From NCBI GenBank assembly GCA_049698695.1, contig JBAVYH010000206.1, positions 24,161-88,160 of the forward strand: DNA of 64,000 nt, read 5' to 3'. The notes under the pieces were generated by a model. The model ran no database searches, was not told where the DNA came from, and was given only the letters and a program-made list of their open reading frames with translations. This stretch comes from Bog-375 sp049698695. Lineage in GTDB: Bacteria > Acidobacteriota > Terriglobia > Bryobacterales > Bryobacteraceae. The translations under genes and the position numbers were made by a program. Of the stretch, positions 1-9,809 are shown one piece after another. Numbering within the stretch: the first letter of the stretch is position 1; the number at the start of each line of letters is the position of its first letter.

Positions 1-597
1 GGCGCGGGAGCCGCTCCCATCGCGGTGGAAGTCGACATTTTCCACCCGAATCGGCCATCGTGGGCGGAGGTCAAAGGCTTCGTTGAAACATCGGGGTATG
101 TCTCGATGGAGGCGGAACATTACACCCGCAAGGTCGACGTGGGAGCAGCAACGTGGGAGAGGATTCCGGACTACGGGCGCACGCTATCGGCCATGTCGAT
201 CTTTCCGGTCACCGCTGAAAGCGTGATGCCGCCCGCCGGGTCGCCGCATCTCGAATATCGGATGTATCTCTTCGATGCCGGACGCGTGGAGGTGGAAGCG
301 GTTCTTTCGCCTACGCTGAACTTCGTTCCCGGGCGGGGACTGCGATACGCAATCTCGTTCGATGACGATCCGCCACAAGTCATCGACGCCCTGGCGCACA
401 ACGAGCAGAGCGACTGGGAGACCTCAGTAAAGGACAGCGTTCGCAAGGTGCGCTCCACGCACACGCTGGCCGCTGCCGGAGTTCACACGCTGAAGTTCTG
501 GATGGTGGACCCCGGCATCGTGCTGGAGAAACTGGTTGTCGATTTGGGCGGCGTCAAACCGAGCTACCTGGGACCTCCGGAGAATTTTCACCGGTAG
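1..597 (+). CDS. GH115-family glycoside hydrolase, C-terminal part (5' end outside window)
   Basis: The reading frame is open from base 1, so this is the last 198 residues of a longer protein. The visible part matches the C-terminal beta-sandwich domain of GH115 (xylan alpha-1,2-glucuronidase) proteins: an EAEHYTR segment, W..IPDYGRTLS, a SPTLNF..GRGLRYAISFDD segment and a closing LHTLKFWMVDPGIVLEKLVVD-like strand. GH115 enzymes remove glucuronic acid side chains from plant xylan, usually after export. The catalytic domain lies upstream of the window and cannot be checked, so substrate is inferred from the family only. The frame ends in TAG and is followed by a hairpin at 606-628. Confidence 0.8.
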   Translation, partial: GAGAAPIAVEVDIFHPNRPSWAEVKGFVETSGYVSMEAEHYTRKVDVGAATWERIPDYGRTLSAMSIFPVTAESVMPPAGSPHLEYRMYLFDAGRVEVEAVLSPTLNFVPGRGLRYAISFDDDPPQVIDALAHNEQSDWETSVKDSVRKVRSTHTLAAAGVHTLKFWMVDPGIVLEKLVVDLGGVKPSYLGPPENFHR

Positions 598-605
598 GCA
601 GAGGC

Positions 606-628
606 GCTTGCTGGGGACACGGGCAAGC
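606..628 (+). terminator. Hairpin after the GH115-like gene
   Basis: GCTTGC at 606-611 pairs with GCAAGC at 623-628, 9 nt after the stop codon. There is no T tract, so it may be a weak terminator or part of an intergenic repeat; a second small hairpin (CCGC/GCGG, near 665-680) lies downstream. Confidence 0.3.
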
Positions 629-694
629 TAAAGCATGCCACACCGACGGCACGGCCGAGTCCAGCCGCTTGCAGCGGTGGAATAATCAGGAGAG

Positions 695-1288
695 ATGGAG
701 GGGTTCCAACAGCATGTGCCGGCCGGCGTTCCACGCCGCGTTTTCCTGATCATGCCGTTCGCGTTTGCCGGGCTGGTGGCGATTTCGAGACGAAGCGAGC
801 GACGGCTGCCGGATCCGCGAACGGGTGGCACGGGCGACTGGACCACGCTGGCGGTCTTTTCCGATAATGGAAGAAAGAGGGAGACTATCCGAGTGCAAAA
901 GATCGTCAAATCCGACGCAGAATGGCAGCGTGAGCTGACACCGGAAGAGTACGCGGTGGCTCGCAAGAAAGGAACCGAACGCGCCTTCACGGGCCGCTAT
1001 TGGAGCAACCACGAAGCCGGCATTTACCGCTGCGCGTGTTGCGGAACGGGTCTGTTCCTTTCCGACGACAAGTTCGATTCGGGCACGGGATGGCCGAGTT
1101 TTTCCGCCCCGGCGGCGGCCTCGAACGTCAGCACCGAAACGGACCGCAGCCTGTTCATGGAACGCACCGAGGTGCTGTGCAGCAAGTGCGACGCGCACCT
1201 GGGCCACCTGTTTGCCGACGGCCCAGCGCCCACCGGCCAGCGCTATTGCATCAACTCCGCAGCGCTGCGCTTCGAAGCGAAGAAGTAG
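695..1288 (+). CDS. msrB: Peptide-methionine (R)-S-oxide reductase, MsrB, with N-terminal anchor
   Basis: Reduces methionine-R-sulfoxide in oxidised proteins. The SelR domain spans about residues 70-195. Zinc-binding pairs C113/C116 and C162/C165 are present, and the catalytic cysteine is C185 in RYCINSAAL. The motif usually written GCGWPSF is GTGWPSF here. Residues 13-37 carry paired arginines and a hydrophobic stretch, so the protein may be membrane-anchored or exported. The ATG has AGGAGAG directly before it, closer than usual; a GTG at 893 would give a 131-residue cytosolic form of normal MsrB length. I prefer 695 because the upstream frame stays open and codes a plausible signal anchor. 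Confidence 0.85.
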   Translation: MEGFQQHVPAGVPRRVFLIMPFAFAGLVAISRRSERRLPDPRTGGTGDWTTLAVFSDNGRKRETIRVQKIVKSDAEWQRELTPEEYAVARKKGTERAFTGRYWSNHEAGIYRCACCGTGLFLSDDKFDSGTGWPSFSAPAAASNVSTETDRSLFMERTEVLCSKCDAHLGHLFADGPAPTGQRYCINSAALRFEAKK

Positions 1289-1336
1289 GCGCAGCGCGAA
1301 TTCGTTTCTTTCCAAGGCGCGGCGATCAGCCACCGG

Positions 1337-2068
1337 TCAGCTCATGAACCAGCCGCCGTTCACGTTGATGGTCTGTCCGGTGATGTACCCATTTCTGGCC
1401 AGCATCACAGCCACGGCGGCGACTTCGGCCGGCGATCCGAATCGGCCCACGGGGATGTAGTCCGACCGGGCCGCGGGATTGGACGTCACCATCCCGGTCT
1501 CGACAAGCGCGGGAGCGATGGCGTTGACGGTGATGCCCTCTTTCGCCAATTGCCGGGCGTAGAAGTGCGACAGGCCGAGAATGCCGGCCTTCGAGGCGGC
1601 GTAGTGCGGCCCCACGACTCCTCCTAACTGGGCCGCGACCGAGGATAAATTGATGATGCGACCCCATTGGCGAGCTCGCATGCCGGGCAGGACGGCTTGT
1701 GTCACCAGGAAACAGGATTTCAGGTTGGCAGCGATCACCTCGTCCCAATCCCGCTCGGTTATCTCCTCGACGGGCTGGGGGCGGGAAATGCCTGCGTTGT
1801 TGACGAGAATATCGATGGGCCCCAGCCAGTCCTGGGCGGTTCTGACAAGACGCGCGACATCGCTCGCGGCGGACACGTCAGCTTGGATGGCGACACACCG
1901 GCGCCCCAACTGAAGGATCTCCGATTCTGCGGCCCGCGCATCCGCGGCGCGGCTGAGGTAGTTGAGCGCGATATCGGCGCCGGCCTCGGCAAGGGCCACA
2001 GCGATGGCGCGGCCAATCCCGCGGCTCGAACCGGTAACCAGGGCGACTCTTTCTTGAAGGTCATCCAT
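1337..2068 (-). CDS. SDR-family oxidoreductase, FabG-like
   Basis: A 243-residue short-chain dehydrogenase/reductase. The NAD(P)-binding TGSSRGIG is at residues 12-19, NNAG follows near residue 90, and the catalytic YAASK lies near residue 155 after a conserved serine (NLSSVA). The protein ends with the FabG-type ITGQTINVNGGWF. The family reduces 3-oxoacyl thioesters or related ketones; the exact substrate cannot be read. The start chosen is the ATG before DDLQERVALVTG, since the upstream extension is not SDR-like. A TATCCT box lies 7 nt before this ATG, which suggests a leaderless transcript. It is convergent with msrB. Confidence 0.85.
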   Translation of the reverse strand: MDDLQERVALVTGSSRGIGRAIAVALAEAGADIALNYLSRAADARAAESEILQLGRRCVAIQADVSAASDVARLVRTAQDWLGPIDILVNNAGISRPQPVEEITERDWDEVIAANLKSCFLVTQAVLPGMRARQWGRIINLSSVAAQLGGVVGPHYAASKAGILGLSHFYARQLAKEGITVNAIAPALVETGMVTSNPAARSDYIPVGRFGSPAEVAAVAVMLARNGYITGQTINVNGGWFMS

Positions 2069-2133
2069 CGAATTAAGGATACAGGTTTCGGATGACGGCT
2101 CAGTCGAGCTCCATGAGGCCCGTTTCCGGATTG

Positions 2134-5100
2134 CTATGCGCCGGCGACATCGGAAGCGGCGAGAGATGGAATCGCAGCGGGCGGGTGATTCGTGAACGAT
2201 GGAAACACGTCGGAGGTCGCGGCGGTTTCTCCGGTGCGGCGAACGGCGCGCAGCAGGTCCAGCGCCTCGGGCAGGGCGAACTGCTCGCCGAGGTAGGCTT
2301 CGACAAACCTGCCGCCGCGAATCTCGCCGCGGGATTCGAGGCGGCGCAGCGCGCCCAGCAAGTCGCGCCACGGCGGTGCTATGGGTTCGCGCGCCGCCAG
2401 GTCGCGGAACAGAACGCCCCAGCGCAGCAACATCTGGCGGGCAAAGATTTCCACGTGGGCGGCTGGCGCCTGGCCGGCGCGGCGTAACAAGGCCCAGCGC
2501 CCGGGGGCGTGCCGCGGCCGGCGGCTGCGCTCCCGGCCTTGCCCGGCGCGGCGCTTGGGATCAAGCAGGGCGCGCAGATTCTCGAAACCATCGGCCGTCA
2601 CCAGGCCGGCGGCCACCAGCTCCCACAACGCATCCTCGACTTCGCTGGCGAGGCGGCCGGTGGCGCGCGTCAAGTCGGCGAAGAACGATGCGCCGTGCGA
2701 TTCCAAGGCGGCCAGCACTTCACGCGCCGGGTGCGACAGTGACGCCTCAGGCGAGGGTTGCGGCGCAGCCAGCAGCCAGGAGGAATCTTCGCGAAGAAAG
2801 ATGGCGAGCGGCGCCACGCGGGTGGGGCGCACACGGCGGCCTTTGTTCTCTTCCGGCTCCCGTTCGAAAGCCGGGTGCGGCGAGAGGCGGCCCCAGGTGA
2901 CCTCGCCGGCCAGGCAGAGATCGTCGAGGTATTCCGGCCGATAGGAAGCCACGTGGCGCGGCAGCACTTCCGATTCCCACGCGGCAGCGGGGAACTCGGC
3001 GCCTTGCCATTGGCGGATGATTTGCAAAGTGCCATCCACGCCATGCAACTGTGTACCGGGCGCCCGATGCTGCCAGCGATTCAGAAAGGCGAAGAACGCC
3101 GCGGTGGTTACCGGTTCAATCTCGCGGCGCAGCCGGCCGATGGTCAGCCGGTGAATGCGCGCCAACAGGTTGCGATGGCACCACTCGATTTCCGTTTCGG
3201 CCGCGTTCGGCGTGAACCGCCCGCGCAGAATCTGCCCTTCCACTTCCAACTGGGCAAGCGCATGGTCCACCAGATCGCGCGGCATGGCGAGCGTTTGCGC
3301 CAGGTGGGAGGCGCGCAGCGGGCCGGAGCATTCGAACCAGCCACGCAGGATCTCGGCGGCGCAGGCTTCGGGAGACTCGGGGATGGCCCGGCCGCCCTGC
3401 GGCGGCGCGATGGGCGGGTCAAAGGTGGCATGCGGGTAGGCGCGCAGAACCAGAGCGAGGCGCTCGGCAGGGACCCAAAAGTCACGGCCGCTTATCGTCA
3501 ACGTGGTGGCGCGGCGGGCGGCGGCTAAGGTTTCGAAGTCAGCGTGCCCGGCGACCTGTCCGGCCGGAATCAAGCTCCAACCGCAGAGCGCTTCGTGGAG
3601 CTCTTCGGAGTCGCGCGTGGGCGGCCACGCTTCAGCGGCGACCTGGGCGATGGCGGACGCATCCAGCGCGCCGGCGCCTTGGGAATCGTCCGGCAGGGTG
3701 CGGCGCATTTGCACCATGCGGGCGCGGCGCTCTTCGAGCGGAGCGTCGTCGAGGTAGGCGTACGGGTTCGAGTTGAGGATCTCGTGAGAGAAGGGGGAAG
3801 GCTCCGGCGTGTCGATGGCCATGGTGCGGATGGCGCCGTCGTGGATGGCGGCCAAGACGGAGCGCAGCCCGTCCAGGTCCATGGCTTCGTAAAGACAATT
3901 GGAGATGGTCTCCTTGACCAGCGGATGATCGGGAATACGCACGTCGCCGGCGAGGTTCTCGGGGCAGGCGGCCTGATCAGGGAAAACAGCGGCCATCAGG
4001 TCATCGGACCGCATGCGTTGAATCGGCGGCGGCACCTTGCGCCCGCCCTGAAAGCGCGGGATGGTGAGCGCCCGCGATGCGTTCCAGCGCCAGCGGGCGG
4101 TAAACATGGGGGCGGGCAGCACAGCCTGGGTAAGCACGTCTTCCACGGTGGCGGGGCGGAGGAATTCAAAGACGATGTCGAGGGGAAAGGAATGTTGCTC
4201 ACCGAGCGAGATGAGGATGCCGTTATCGGTAGCGGCAGCCTGCAGTTCGAAGTTAAATGAGCGGCAAAAGCGTTTGCGCAATGCCAGGCCCCAGGCGCGG
4301 TTGATGCGCGCGCCGAGGGGCGCGTGAATCACCAGTTGCATGCCGCCGCCTTCGTCGAAAAAACGTTCCGCGATGACGCAGGCATCGGTGGGGATGGCAC
4401 CGAGCGCGGCGCGGCCGGCCTGCACGTAGGCGATTGCCTGATCGGCGCCGGCGCGGTCGAGGCCGCATTCCGCGGGGCAGGCCGCGGAGCGGAAGATTTC
4501 TTCGCGCAGGCGAGCGACTTCGCGTGACAGCTCCAGCGTGCGGCCGGGCGCTTCGCCGCGCCAAAAGGGGATGGTGGGCACGGCACCGTGAGAGTCTTCT
4601 ACCCGCAGACGGCCCGCTTCCACGCGGCGAATGCGCCAGGAGGTGGTGCCCAAAAGGAAGATGTCGCCGGCCATGCTTTCGACGGCGAAATCCTCATCCA
4701 CGGTTCCCACCGTGACGCCCTCGGGCTCCGCCACCACCAGGTATTGCGCCGTTTCCGGGATGGCGCCGCCGGAGGTGATGGCCGTCATGCGCGCTCCGCG
4801 GCGTGCGTGGACGCGGCGATTGACGGCGTCGCGATGCAGGTAAGCGCGGCTGTGCCCGCGGGAAGTGGCAATCCCCTCGGAGAGCATCTCCAGCACAGCG
4901 TCGAAATCGGCGCGCGGAAGCGTGGCATAGGGGCCGGCGGCGCGCATCAGGGCGAACAGCTCGTCATCGGCGAAATCTTCGCAAGCGCAAGCGGCCACCA
5001 TCTGTTGGGCCAGGATGTCGAGGGCGTTACGCGGGATCTCGAGGCGGTCGAGTTCCCCATGGTGAATCGCGCGCGCCAGCGCCGCGCACTCGATCAGCTC

Positions 5101-6234
5101 GTCGCGGGTGGTGGCGAAGAGCCGCCCCTTGGGAAGCGCACCTACCCAGTGGCCGGCACGCCCGATTCGCTGCAACGCTACTGCAATGGAACGCGGCGAG
5201 CCGATCTGGCAGACCAGGTCGATGGTGCCGATATCGATTCCCAGTTCGAGCGATGCCGTGGCCACCACCGCGCGCAATTCGCCGTTCTTGAGCTTCTGCT
5301 CCGCATCCAGGCGCAAGGTGCGGGAGAGGCTGCCGTGGTGCGGCAGGACGGCGTCGGCGCCGAGGCGCTCGCCCAGGTGATGAGCCACCCGCTCCGCCAG
5401 GCGCCGCGTGTTGACGAAGACCAGGGTAGTGCGGTGCGTGCGGATCAGCTCGGCGACGCGGTCGTAAATCTCGTCCCACATCTCGTTGGTCGCCACCGGG
5501 CCAAGCTCGTCGCGCGGCACCTCGATGGCCAGATCCATCTCGCGCCGGTGCCCTACCTGGATCACGCTGGCATGGACGCTGAGGAATTGCGTCACGTCCT
5601 CGACCGGCTTCACCGTCGCGGAAAGGCCGATGCGCTGCGGCGCGGCACCGCCGTTCTGCCGTACCAGCCGGTCGAGGCGCGCCAGCGTCAACGCCAGGTG
5701 CGAGCCACGCTTGTCGTCGGCCACGGCGTGGATCTCATCGACGATCACGGTTCGCACGCGGCCCAGCATCTCGCGCGGTTTGGCGGCGGTGAGCAGAATG
5801 TAGAGCGACTCCGGAGTCGTTACCAGAATGTGCGGCCGCTGCCGCGTCATTTTCTGACGCTCAGCCTGCGGCGTATCGCCGGTGCGGAGGGCGGTGCGGA
5901 TGGGCGCGAGCGCAACGCCGCGCAACGCCGCCAGCGCGGCGATTTCCGCCAGCGGCAGTTCGAGGTTCTTGTGGACGTCGTTGCTGAGCGCCTTGAGGGG
6001 GGAGACGTAGACGATTTCGGTTTCGTCCGGCAGCGGCCCAAGCCGGGCGCGCCGCACCAGGCCTTCGATAGCCGTGAGAAAAGCCGAGAGGGTTTTGCCG
6101 GAGCCGGTGGGCGCCGAGATCAGGACATCGTGTCCCGCCCGGATTTCCGGCCACCCGCGCAGTTGGGGTTCGGTGGGCGCGCCGAAACGCGTGGCGAACC
6201 ATTCCGCGACGAGAGGGTCGAACCCGGCGAGCAC
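2134..6234 (-). CDS. lhr: Lhr-type ATP-dependent helicase
   Basis: A 1366-residue superfamily 2 helicase. Walker A APTGSGKT is at residues 41-48, followed by a DEIH box, the SAT motif (LSATVKPVED), and motif VI QRIGRAGH. The length and the long C-terminal half, which contains a winged-helix region and the PDQAACPENL/VKETISNCLYEAMDLDGL segment typical of bacterial Lhr, fit the Lhr large-form family, involved in DNA repair and recombination. The start is GTG. A TAAAAT box sits 7 nt upstream and there is no clear Shine-Dalgarno, again suggesting leaderless expression. A long opposite-strand frame across this gene is a coding shadow. Confidence 0.9.
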   Translation of the reverse strand: MLAGFDPLVAEWFATRFGAPTEPQLRGWPEIRAGHDVLISAPTGSGKTLSAFLTAIEGLVRRARLGPLPDETEIVYVSPLKALSNDVHKNLELPLAEIAALAALRGVALAPIRTALRTGDTPQAERQKMTRQRPHILVTTPESLYILLTAAKPREMLGRVRTVIVDEIHAVADDKRGSHLALTLARLDRLVRQNGGAAPQRIGLSATVKPVEDVTQFLSVHASVIQVGHRREMDLAIEVPRDELGPVATNEMWDEIYDRVAELIRTHRTTLVFVNTRRLAERVAHHLGERLGADAVLPHHGSLSRTLRLDAEQKLKNGELRAVVATASLELGIDIGTIDLVCQIGSPRSIAVALQRIGRAGHWVGALPKGRLFATTRDELIECAALARAIHHGELDRLEIPRNALDILAQQMVAACACEDFADDELFALMRAAGPYATLPRADFDAVLEMLSEGIATSRGHSRAYLHRDAVNRRVHARRGARMTAITSGGAIPETAQYLVVAEPEGVTVGTVDEDFAVESMAGDIFLLGTTSWRIRRVEAGRLRVEDSHGAVPTIPFWRGEAPGRTLELSREVARLREEIFRSAACPAECGLDRAGADQAIAYVQAGRAALGAIPTDACVIAERFFDEGGGMQLVIHAPLGARINRAWGLALRKRFCRSFNFELQAAATDNGILISLGEQHSFPLDIVFEFLRPATVEDVLTQAVLPAPMFTARWRWNASRALTIPRFQGGRKVPPPIQRMRSDDLMAAVFPDQAACPENLAGDVRIPDHPLVKETISNCLYEAMDLDGLRSVLAAIHDGAIRTMAIDTPEPSPFSHEILNSNPYAYLDDAPLEERRARMVQMRRTLPDDSQGAGALDASAIAQVAAEAWPPTRDSEELHEALCGWSLIPAGQVAGHADFETLAAARRATTLTISGRDFWVPAERLALVLRAYPHATFDPPIAPPQGGRAIPESPEACAAEILRGWFECSGPLRASHLAQTLAMPRDLVDHALAQLEVEGQILRGRFTPNAAETEIEWCHRNLLARIHRLTIGRLRREIEPVTTAAFFAFLNRWQHRAPGTQLHGVDGTLQIIRQWQGAEFPAAAWESEVLPRHVASYRPEYLDDLCLAGEVTWGRLSPHPAFEREPEENKGRRVRPTRVAPLAIFLREDSSWLLAAPQPSPEASLSHPAREVLAALESHGASFFADLTRATGRLASEVEDALWELVAAGLVTADGFENLRALLDPKRRAGQGRERSRRPRHAPGRWALLRRAGQAPAAHVEIFARQMLLRWGVLFRDLAAREPIAPPWRDLLGALRRLESRGEIRGGRFVEAYLGEQFALPEALDLLRAVRRTGETAATSDVFPSFTNHPPAAIPSLAASDVAGA

Positions 6235-6312
6235 TACCCTGATTTTAGAGCAACCCGTGGCGCGACGCTGCCGGCGCCCTCAGTGCAAAGAAGGCGCCGC
6301 GTGTGCCCTAAT

Positions 6313-6756
6313 ATGAGGATGGTCTGGAAGCGGGCATCTTTTTTCGGCTTTGTCACGGCTGTTCTGTGTCTCGCCTGGCTGTTTTACCAGAGGGCGATCC
6401 TGGGCAACGGGCCGGTCACGATTGGCGTCCAGGTGGCGGCCGCGGCCCTGATGGTCTGGGCGCGCGTGACATTCGGAAGGCGAAGCTTTCACGCCGTTGC
6501 GAACCCCACGGAGGGCGGGCTGGTGACCAACGGCCCGTATCGATACATCCGCCACCCGATTTACACGGCGGTGTTGTACTTCCTATGGGCCGGCATCGCC
6601 GCTCACCTATCCGTAGCGAACGTGATCGTCGCTCTCGTCGCCACGGCCGGCCTCGCGGTCCGGATGCTCGCCGAAGAGATTCTCATCGTCGGCAAGTACC
6701 CGGAATACGCCGGCTACGCCAGCCGTACGCGGCGCGTGGTGCCGTTCGTGCTCTAA
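6313..6756 (+). CDS. ICMT-like membrane methyltransferase
   Basis: A 147-residue polytopic membrane protein with about four hydrophobic segments. The C-terminal half has the isoprenylcysteine carboxyl methyltransferase / phospholipid methyltransferase signature: LVTNGPYRYIRHPIY, then a helix and EE.L....KYPEYAGYASRTRR. The family binds S-adenosylmethionine through this RHP...EE region. The acceptor in bacteria is usually unknown. ATG codons at 6313 and 6319 are both possible. The gene is divergent from lhr. Confidence 0.8.
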   Translation: MRMVWKRASFFGFVTAVLCLAWLFYQRAILGNGPVTIGVQVAAAALMVWARVTFGRRSFHAVANPTEGGLVTNGPYRYIRHPIYTAVLYFLWAGIAAHLSVANVIVALVATAGLAVRMLAEEILIVGKYPEYAGYASRTRRVVPFVL

Positions 6757-6878
6757 CGGCGCGCCCGGATCGCTGTCGCCGGCGCGCCGGGACCATTCAG
6801 CCTGGCGGTGTAAGACCGGCCGGTGGGGGTGGTCCGTTTTGGGCGATCAGGCGGTTGTTATGATGGCGGCTGGACCTG

Positions 6879-8750
6879 GTGAATCACTCAATGATCGGCG
6901 AAATCCTCGACGCCAAATACCGCATCGACAAGCAACTCGGCGCGGGCGGGATGGGCAATGTCTACCTGGCGACGCATCTCGGAACGACTCGCGTGGTCGC
7001 GGTCAAAGTGATCGCTCCGCGGTGGGCGGCGGAACCGCAATTTCTCGGGCGTTTCCAGCGCGAAGCACAGGCATGCGGCCGCCTGCGCCATCCGAACATC
7101 GTCAATGTCACGGATTTCGGAATCGCGAAAGCCGCCAGCGGCGACATGCCGTACCTGGTGATGGAGTTTCTCGACGGACAGACGCTTTCGAATTTCCAGA
7201 AAGCCAATCCCAAGATCACGCTGCCGCTGATCGCGGACCTTCTGGACCAGATTGGACTGGCGCTTGCCGAGGCGCACCGGCATGGAATCGTCCATCGCGA
7301 TCTGAAGCCTGACAACATCTGGCTGGAACCAAACGGCCGCGGCGGATACACGGTGAAAGTGCTCGACTTCGGAGTGGCCAAGGTGAATCTGCTGGCCGAC
7401 TGGGTTCCCCGCTTGAAAGAGATGCCGGAGGTGAGCGCCGCAGAGATCGCCAGTTCCAGGCCCATGGTTCCCGGCGACGAATTGGAAACGGCCTTGATCG
7501 ACATGACGGATGAGCCCCGGTCCGCGAAAGTCCGCAGCCGAGCCGAGGAGGCTGAGACCGTCGCCATCGCGGTAACTCCGTCCGGCCCATCTTCCGGATC
7601 CTTCGACAGCGACCCCAGCGCGCAAACCATGCCGGGCAGCCTGGTCGGCACCCCCGCGTATATGTCCCCGGAGCAGGCGTTGGGAGAGGAAATCGATTTC
7701 CGTTCGGACATCTATAGCTTGGCCGTCGTGGCCTACTCCCTCGTTTACGGCGAACTGCCCTTTACCGGAAAGCCGGGCGAGTTATCCGAGAGTCACCAGA
7801 CTCGTAGTCCTCTTCCGTCCGCGAGCGCCCGCAAAATTCCACGCGACGTATCGGACGCAATTCTGGCCGGACTGGCGCGCAATCCTGCGGATCGCCCGGC
7901 CTCGGCAATCGTATTTACACGAAGGTTCCATAACGGAGTGGACGCCGAATTTCTTGCGCTGCGGAGATCGAAAGCATTTCTACTGCAACATCTCACGGCA
8001 TATGCTTTTTTGCTGATGCCCATCTACACGGCCGTCCTGTCGCTGACGGGCCTGCTGGTTGCATTCAGCAAGAAACTGCTGCCGGTTGCCGCGGCGCGAA
8101 TCGTGCTGGTCCCGTTGGCAGCGGCGGTTCTTTTCATTTTTGCCGACAACTTACTTCGCGCAGCGGCCGCACTAATGGCATTAGACGAACAGACCCGCCT
8201 GAGGAGATTCCTATCGTTCCGGGTCTTGTGGAAGCTGGTTAGGGCGATGCCGGCTCTGGTGGTGACGCAGGCCCGATCGCTGTGGTTCTTCGGGCCCGGT
8301 TGGGTGATCGGCGATTGCCTATGGCCGGTGATTTGCGTGGTGGAAAAGCTATCGGGAAAGGCGGCCATTCAGCGCTCGCGCGATCTGATGACCGGCTTGC
8401 GATCCGCCGGACGCGCCCTCGCGATCCGCCATTTGGCGCTGGCGGCATTCGCGATTGCGGACGTGGTCAAATCGATCGCCCTCCTTTGGCACAGCGGACA
8501 GATCGCCCAGGCGAATGAGGTACTCACGGCATGCTGGTTTCCCGTGTTTGCGCTGTTTGCGGCGGCTCCGCTATATCTGTACGACCGAACGGCTGCCAAC
8601 GAAAGGGGCGCGTTGCTGCAGTTAGACCGCACGCCGGAGGTGCGAATCACCGCGCGAGCGTTCTCCGTCAGCTCAATGATCTGGCTGGCGGCTGGGGCGA
8701 TCTACCTGATCTATGAGCCGATCAAGCTATGGGTGTTCGGCGCGCGCTGA
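6879..8750 (+). CDS. PknB-type Ser/Thr protein kinase with polytopic membrane C-terminus
   Basis: 623 residues. The kinase domain has a glycine loop GAGGMG (21-26), invariant lysine K43 in VAVKVI, the catalytic loop HRDLKPDN (139-146), DFG at 163-165 and GTPAYMSPEQ from residue 257. The segment between DFG and the SPE motif is about 95 residues, far longer than the usual 25-35, because of an acidic, Ser/Thr-rich insertion. After residue 365 comes a domain with several hydrophobic segments instead of the PASTA or TPR domains common in this family. Start is GTG at 6879, with an ATG at 6891 as alternative. Substrates are unknown. Confidence 0.9.
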   Translation: MNHSMIGEILDAKYRIDKQLGAGGMGNVYLATHLGTTRVVAVKVIAPRWAAEPQFLGRFQREAQACGRLRHPNIVNVTDFGIAKAASGDMPYLVMEFLDGQTLSNFQKANPKITLPLIADLLDQIGLALAEAHRHGIVHRDLKPDNIWLEPNGRGGYTVKVLDFGVAKVNLLADWVPRLKEMPEVSAAEIASSRPMVPGDELETALIDMTDEPRSAKVRSRAEEAETVAIAVTPSGPSSGSFDSDPSAQTMPGSLVGTPAYMSPEQALGEEIDFRSDIYSLAVVAYSLVYGELPFTGKPGELSESHQTRSPLPSASARKIPRDVSDAILAGLARNPADRPASAIVFTRRFHNGVDAEFLALRRSKAFLLQHLTAYAFLLMPIYTAVLSLTGLLVAFSKKLLPVAAARIVLVPLAAAVLFIFADNLLRAAAALMALDEQTRLRRFLSFRVLWKLVRAMPALVVTQARSLWFFGPGWVIGDCLWPVICVVEKLSGKAAIQRSRDLMTGLRSAGRALAIRHLALAAFAIADVVKSIALLWHSGQIAQANEVLTACWFPVFALFAAAPLYLYDRTAANERGALLQLDRTPEVRITARAFSVSSMIWLAAGAIYLIYEPIKLWVFGAR

Positions 8751-8889
8751 GGGCGCGAGCGGGGCTGGAAAGCACTTATCCGGATCCGCTTGTGTCAGAA
8801 GGCGCGTCTGTCCTTCATCCCTCCTTAACCACGTCAGAGCAAGGACCGTCGCAATAAATCACGCGGTTCAGGCTGACCCGTTTCTTTCC

Positions 8890-9681
8890 TCATTTACCAG
8901 TCTCCTTGGCTTTATCCATTGAGCTTGTACCGAACTGTTCTTGATGATACCGATGGGCCATTGCCAAGTATATGTCAGGTTTGATTTCTTCAGGAAACTC
9001 AGGGCCGTAAATGGAAAGCAACGCTAAGATTCGGTCGTGCAAGGCGCTCTGAAAATGAGATTGTCCCTTCACCATAAAATCCAGTGTTGCTGTCATTCTT
9101 AATGTTCCCACGATTGCTTCTCTCGTGCTTCGGCTTTCCGCCATAGCGTTTGCGGCGCTATCTGGAACTTGGTGTTTGATTCGAGCGATCTGTGTTTTGA
9201 GCGGTTCAGTCGAGCTTTCCATCAGCGCCATGATATCTTCGCCTTTGAGATAGTTGACAACTTGAGCGGCGAGTGTCGACGCAACGTCTTTGTCCATCGT
9301 CATCAAATACTGTGATCTTAACCTCGTAAAGAGGGAAACCTGTATGAGCCGCAAGCCCGCCTCGAATGACCGGATCAACCTTCTTTCAATCGTCTTCTTG
9401 AACGGCCACCACATAACAAATACTCTCCTACCTGGATTGCCAGAAGGACACTCATAAAGCGGCCTCGACAACTTCAGATCGTATGACTTCATCATTTGAT
9501 TCCCTACAAGATTGACCACGACTACCCCAATGGCAATTGCACCTTCGACGTACTGGCCCAGTACAATAAACGTCAGACCCGCCACGAATGCCGTTCCCAT
9601 ACCAAACGTGCCGATAAACGGCGTCGTGAAACAGAGCAGAGCCAGCAACCATTCACACCGAACCACAGCGTCTATGGCCAA
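8890..9681 (-). CDS. Unknown membrane protein of the accessory patch
   Basis: 263 residues, not recognised. Two hydrophobic segments lie in residues 10-65, followed by a soluble, mixed-charge, largely helical region. Base composition is clearly more AT-rich than in neighbouring genes, which suggests acquisition. The start is TTG; the GTG codons a few residues in are alternatives. No Shine-Dalgarno sequence is evident. Confidence 0.55.
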   Translation of the reverse strand: MAIDAVVRCEWLLALLCFTTPFIGTFGMGTAFVAGLTFIVLGQYVEGAIAIGVVVVNLVGNQMMKSYDLKLSRPLYECPSGNPGRRVFVMWWPFKKTIERRLIRSFEAGLRLIQVSLFTRLRSQYLMTMDKDVASTLAAQVVNYLKGEDIMALMESSTEPLKTQIARIKHQVPDSAANAMAESRSTREAIVGTLRMTATLDFMVKGQSHFQSALHDRILALLSIYGPEFPEEIKPDIYLAMAHRYHQEQFGTSSMDKAKETGK

Positions 9682-9809
9682 GCCAAGGTAGGTTAAGAGT
9701 TCTCAAAAGCATGGTACCCTTTTAATCAACATATAGTGAGTGTTCATGGGGTGAAGGCTCCGTTCTTTGCTTGAGTTTTGGGACATGAAGCGGCGGACGC
9801 CCCGACATC

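Noticed and set aside
4588..6312. Very long plus-strand open frame opposite lhr
   Set aside because: It is the mirror of a well-conserved helicase; only its last part (from 6313) codes a recognisable protein. High GC makes such frames common.
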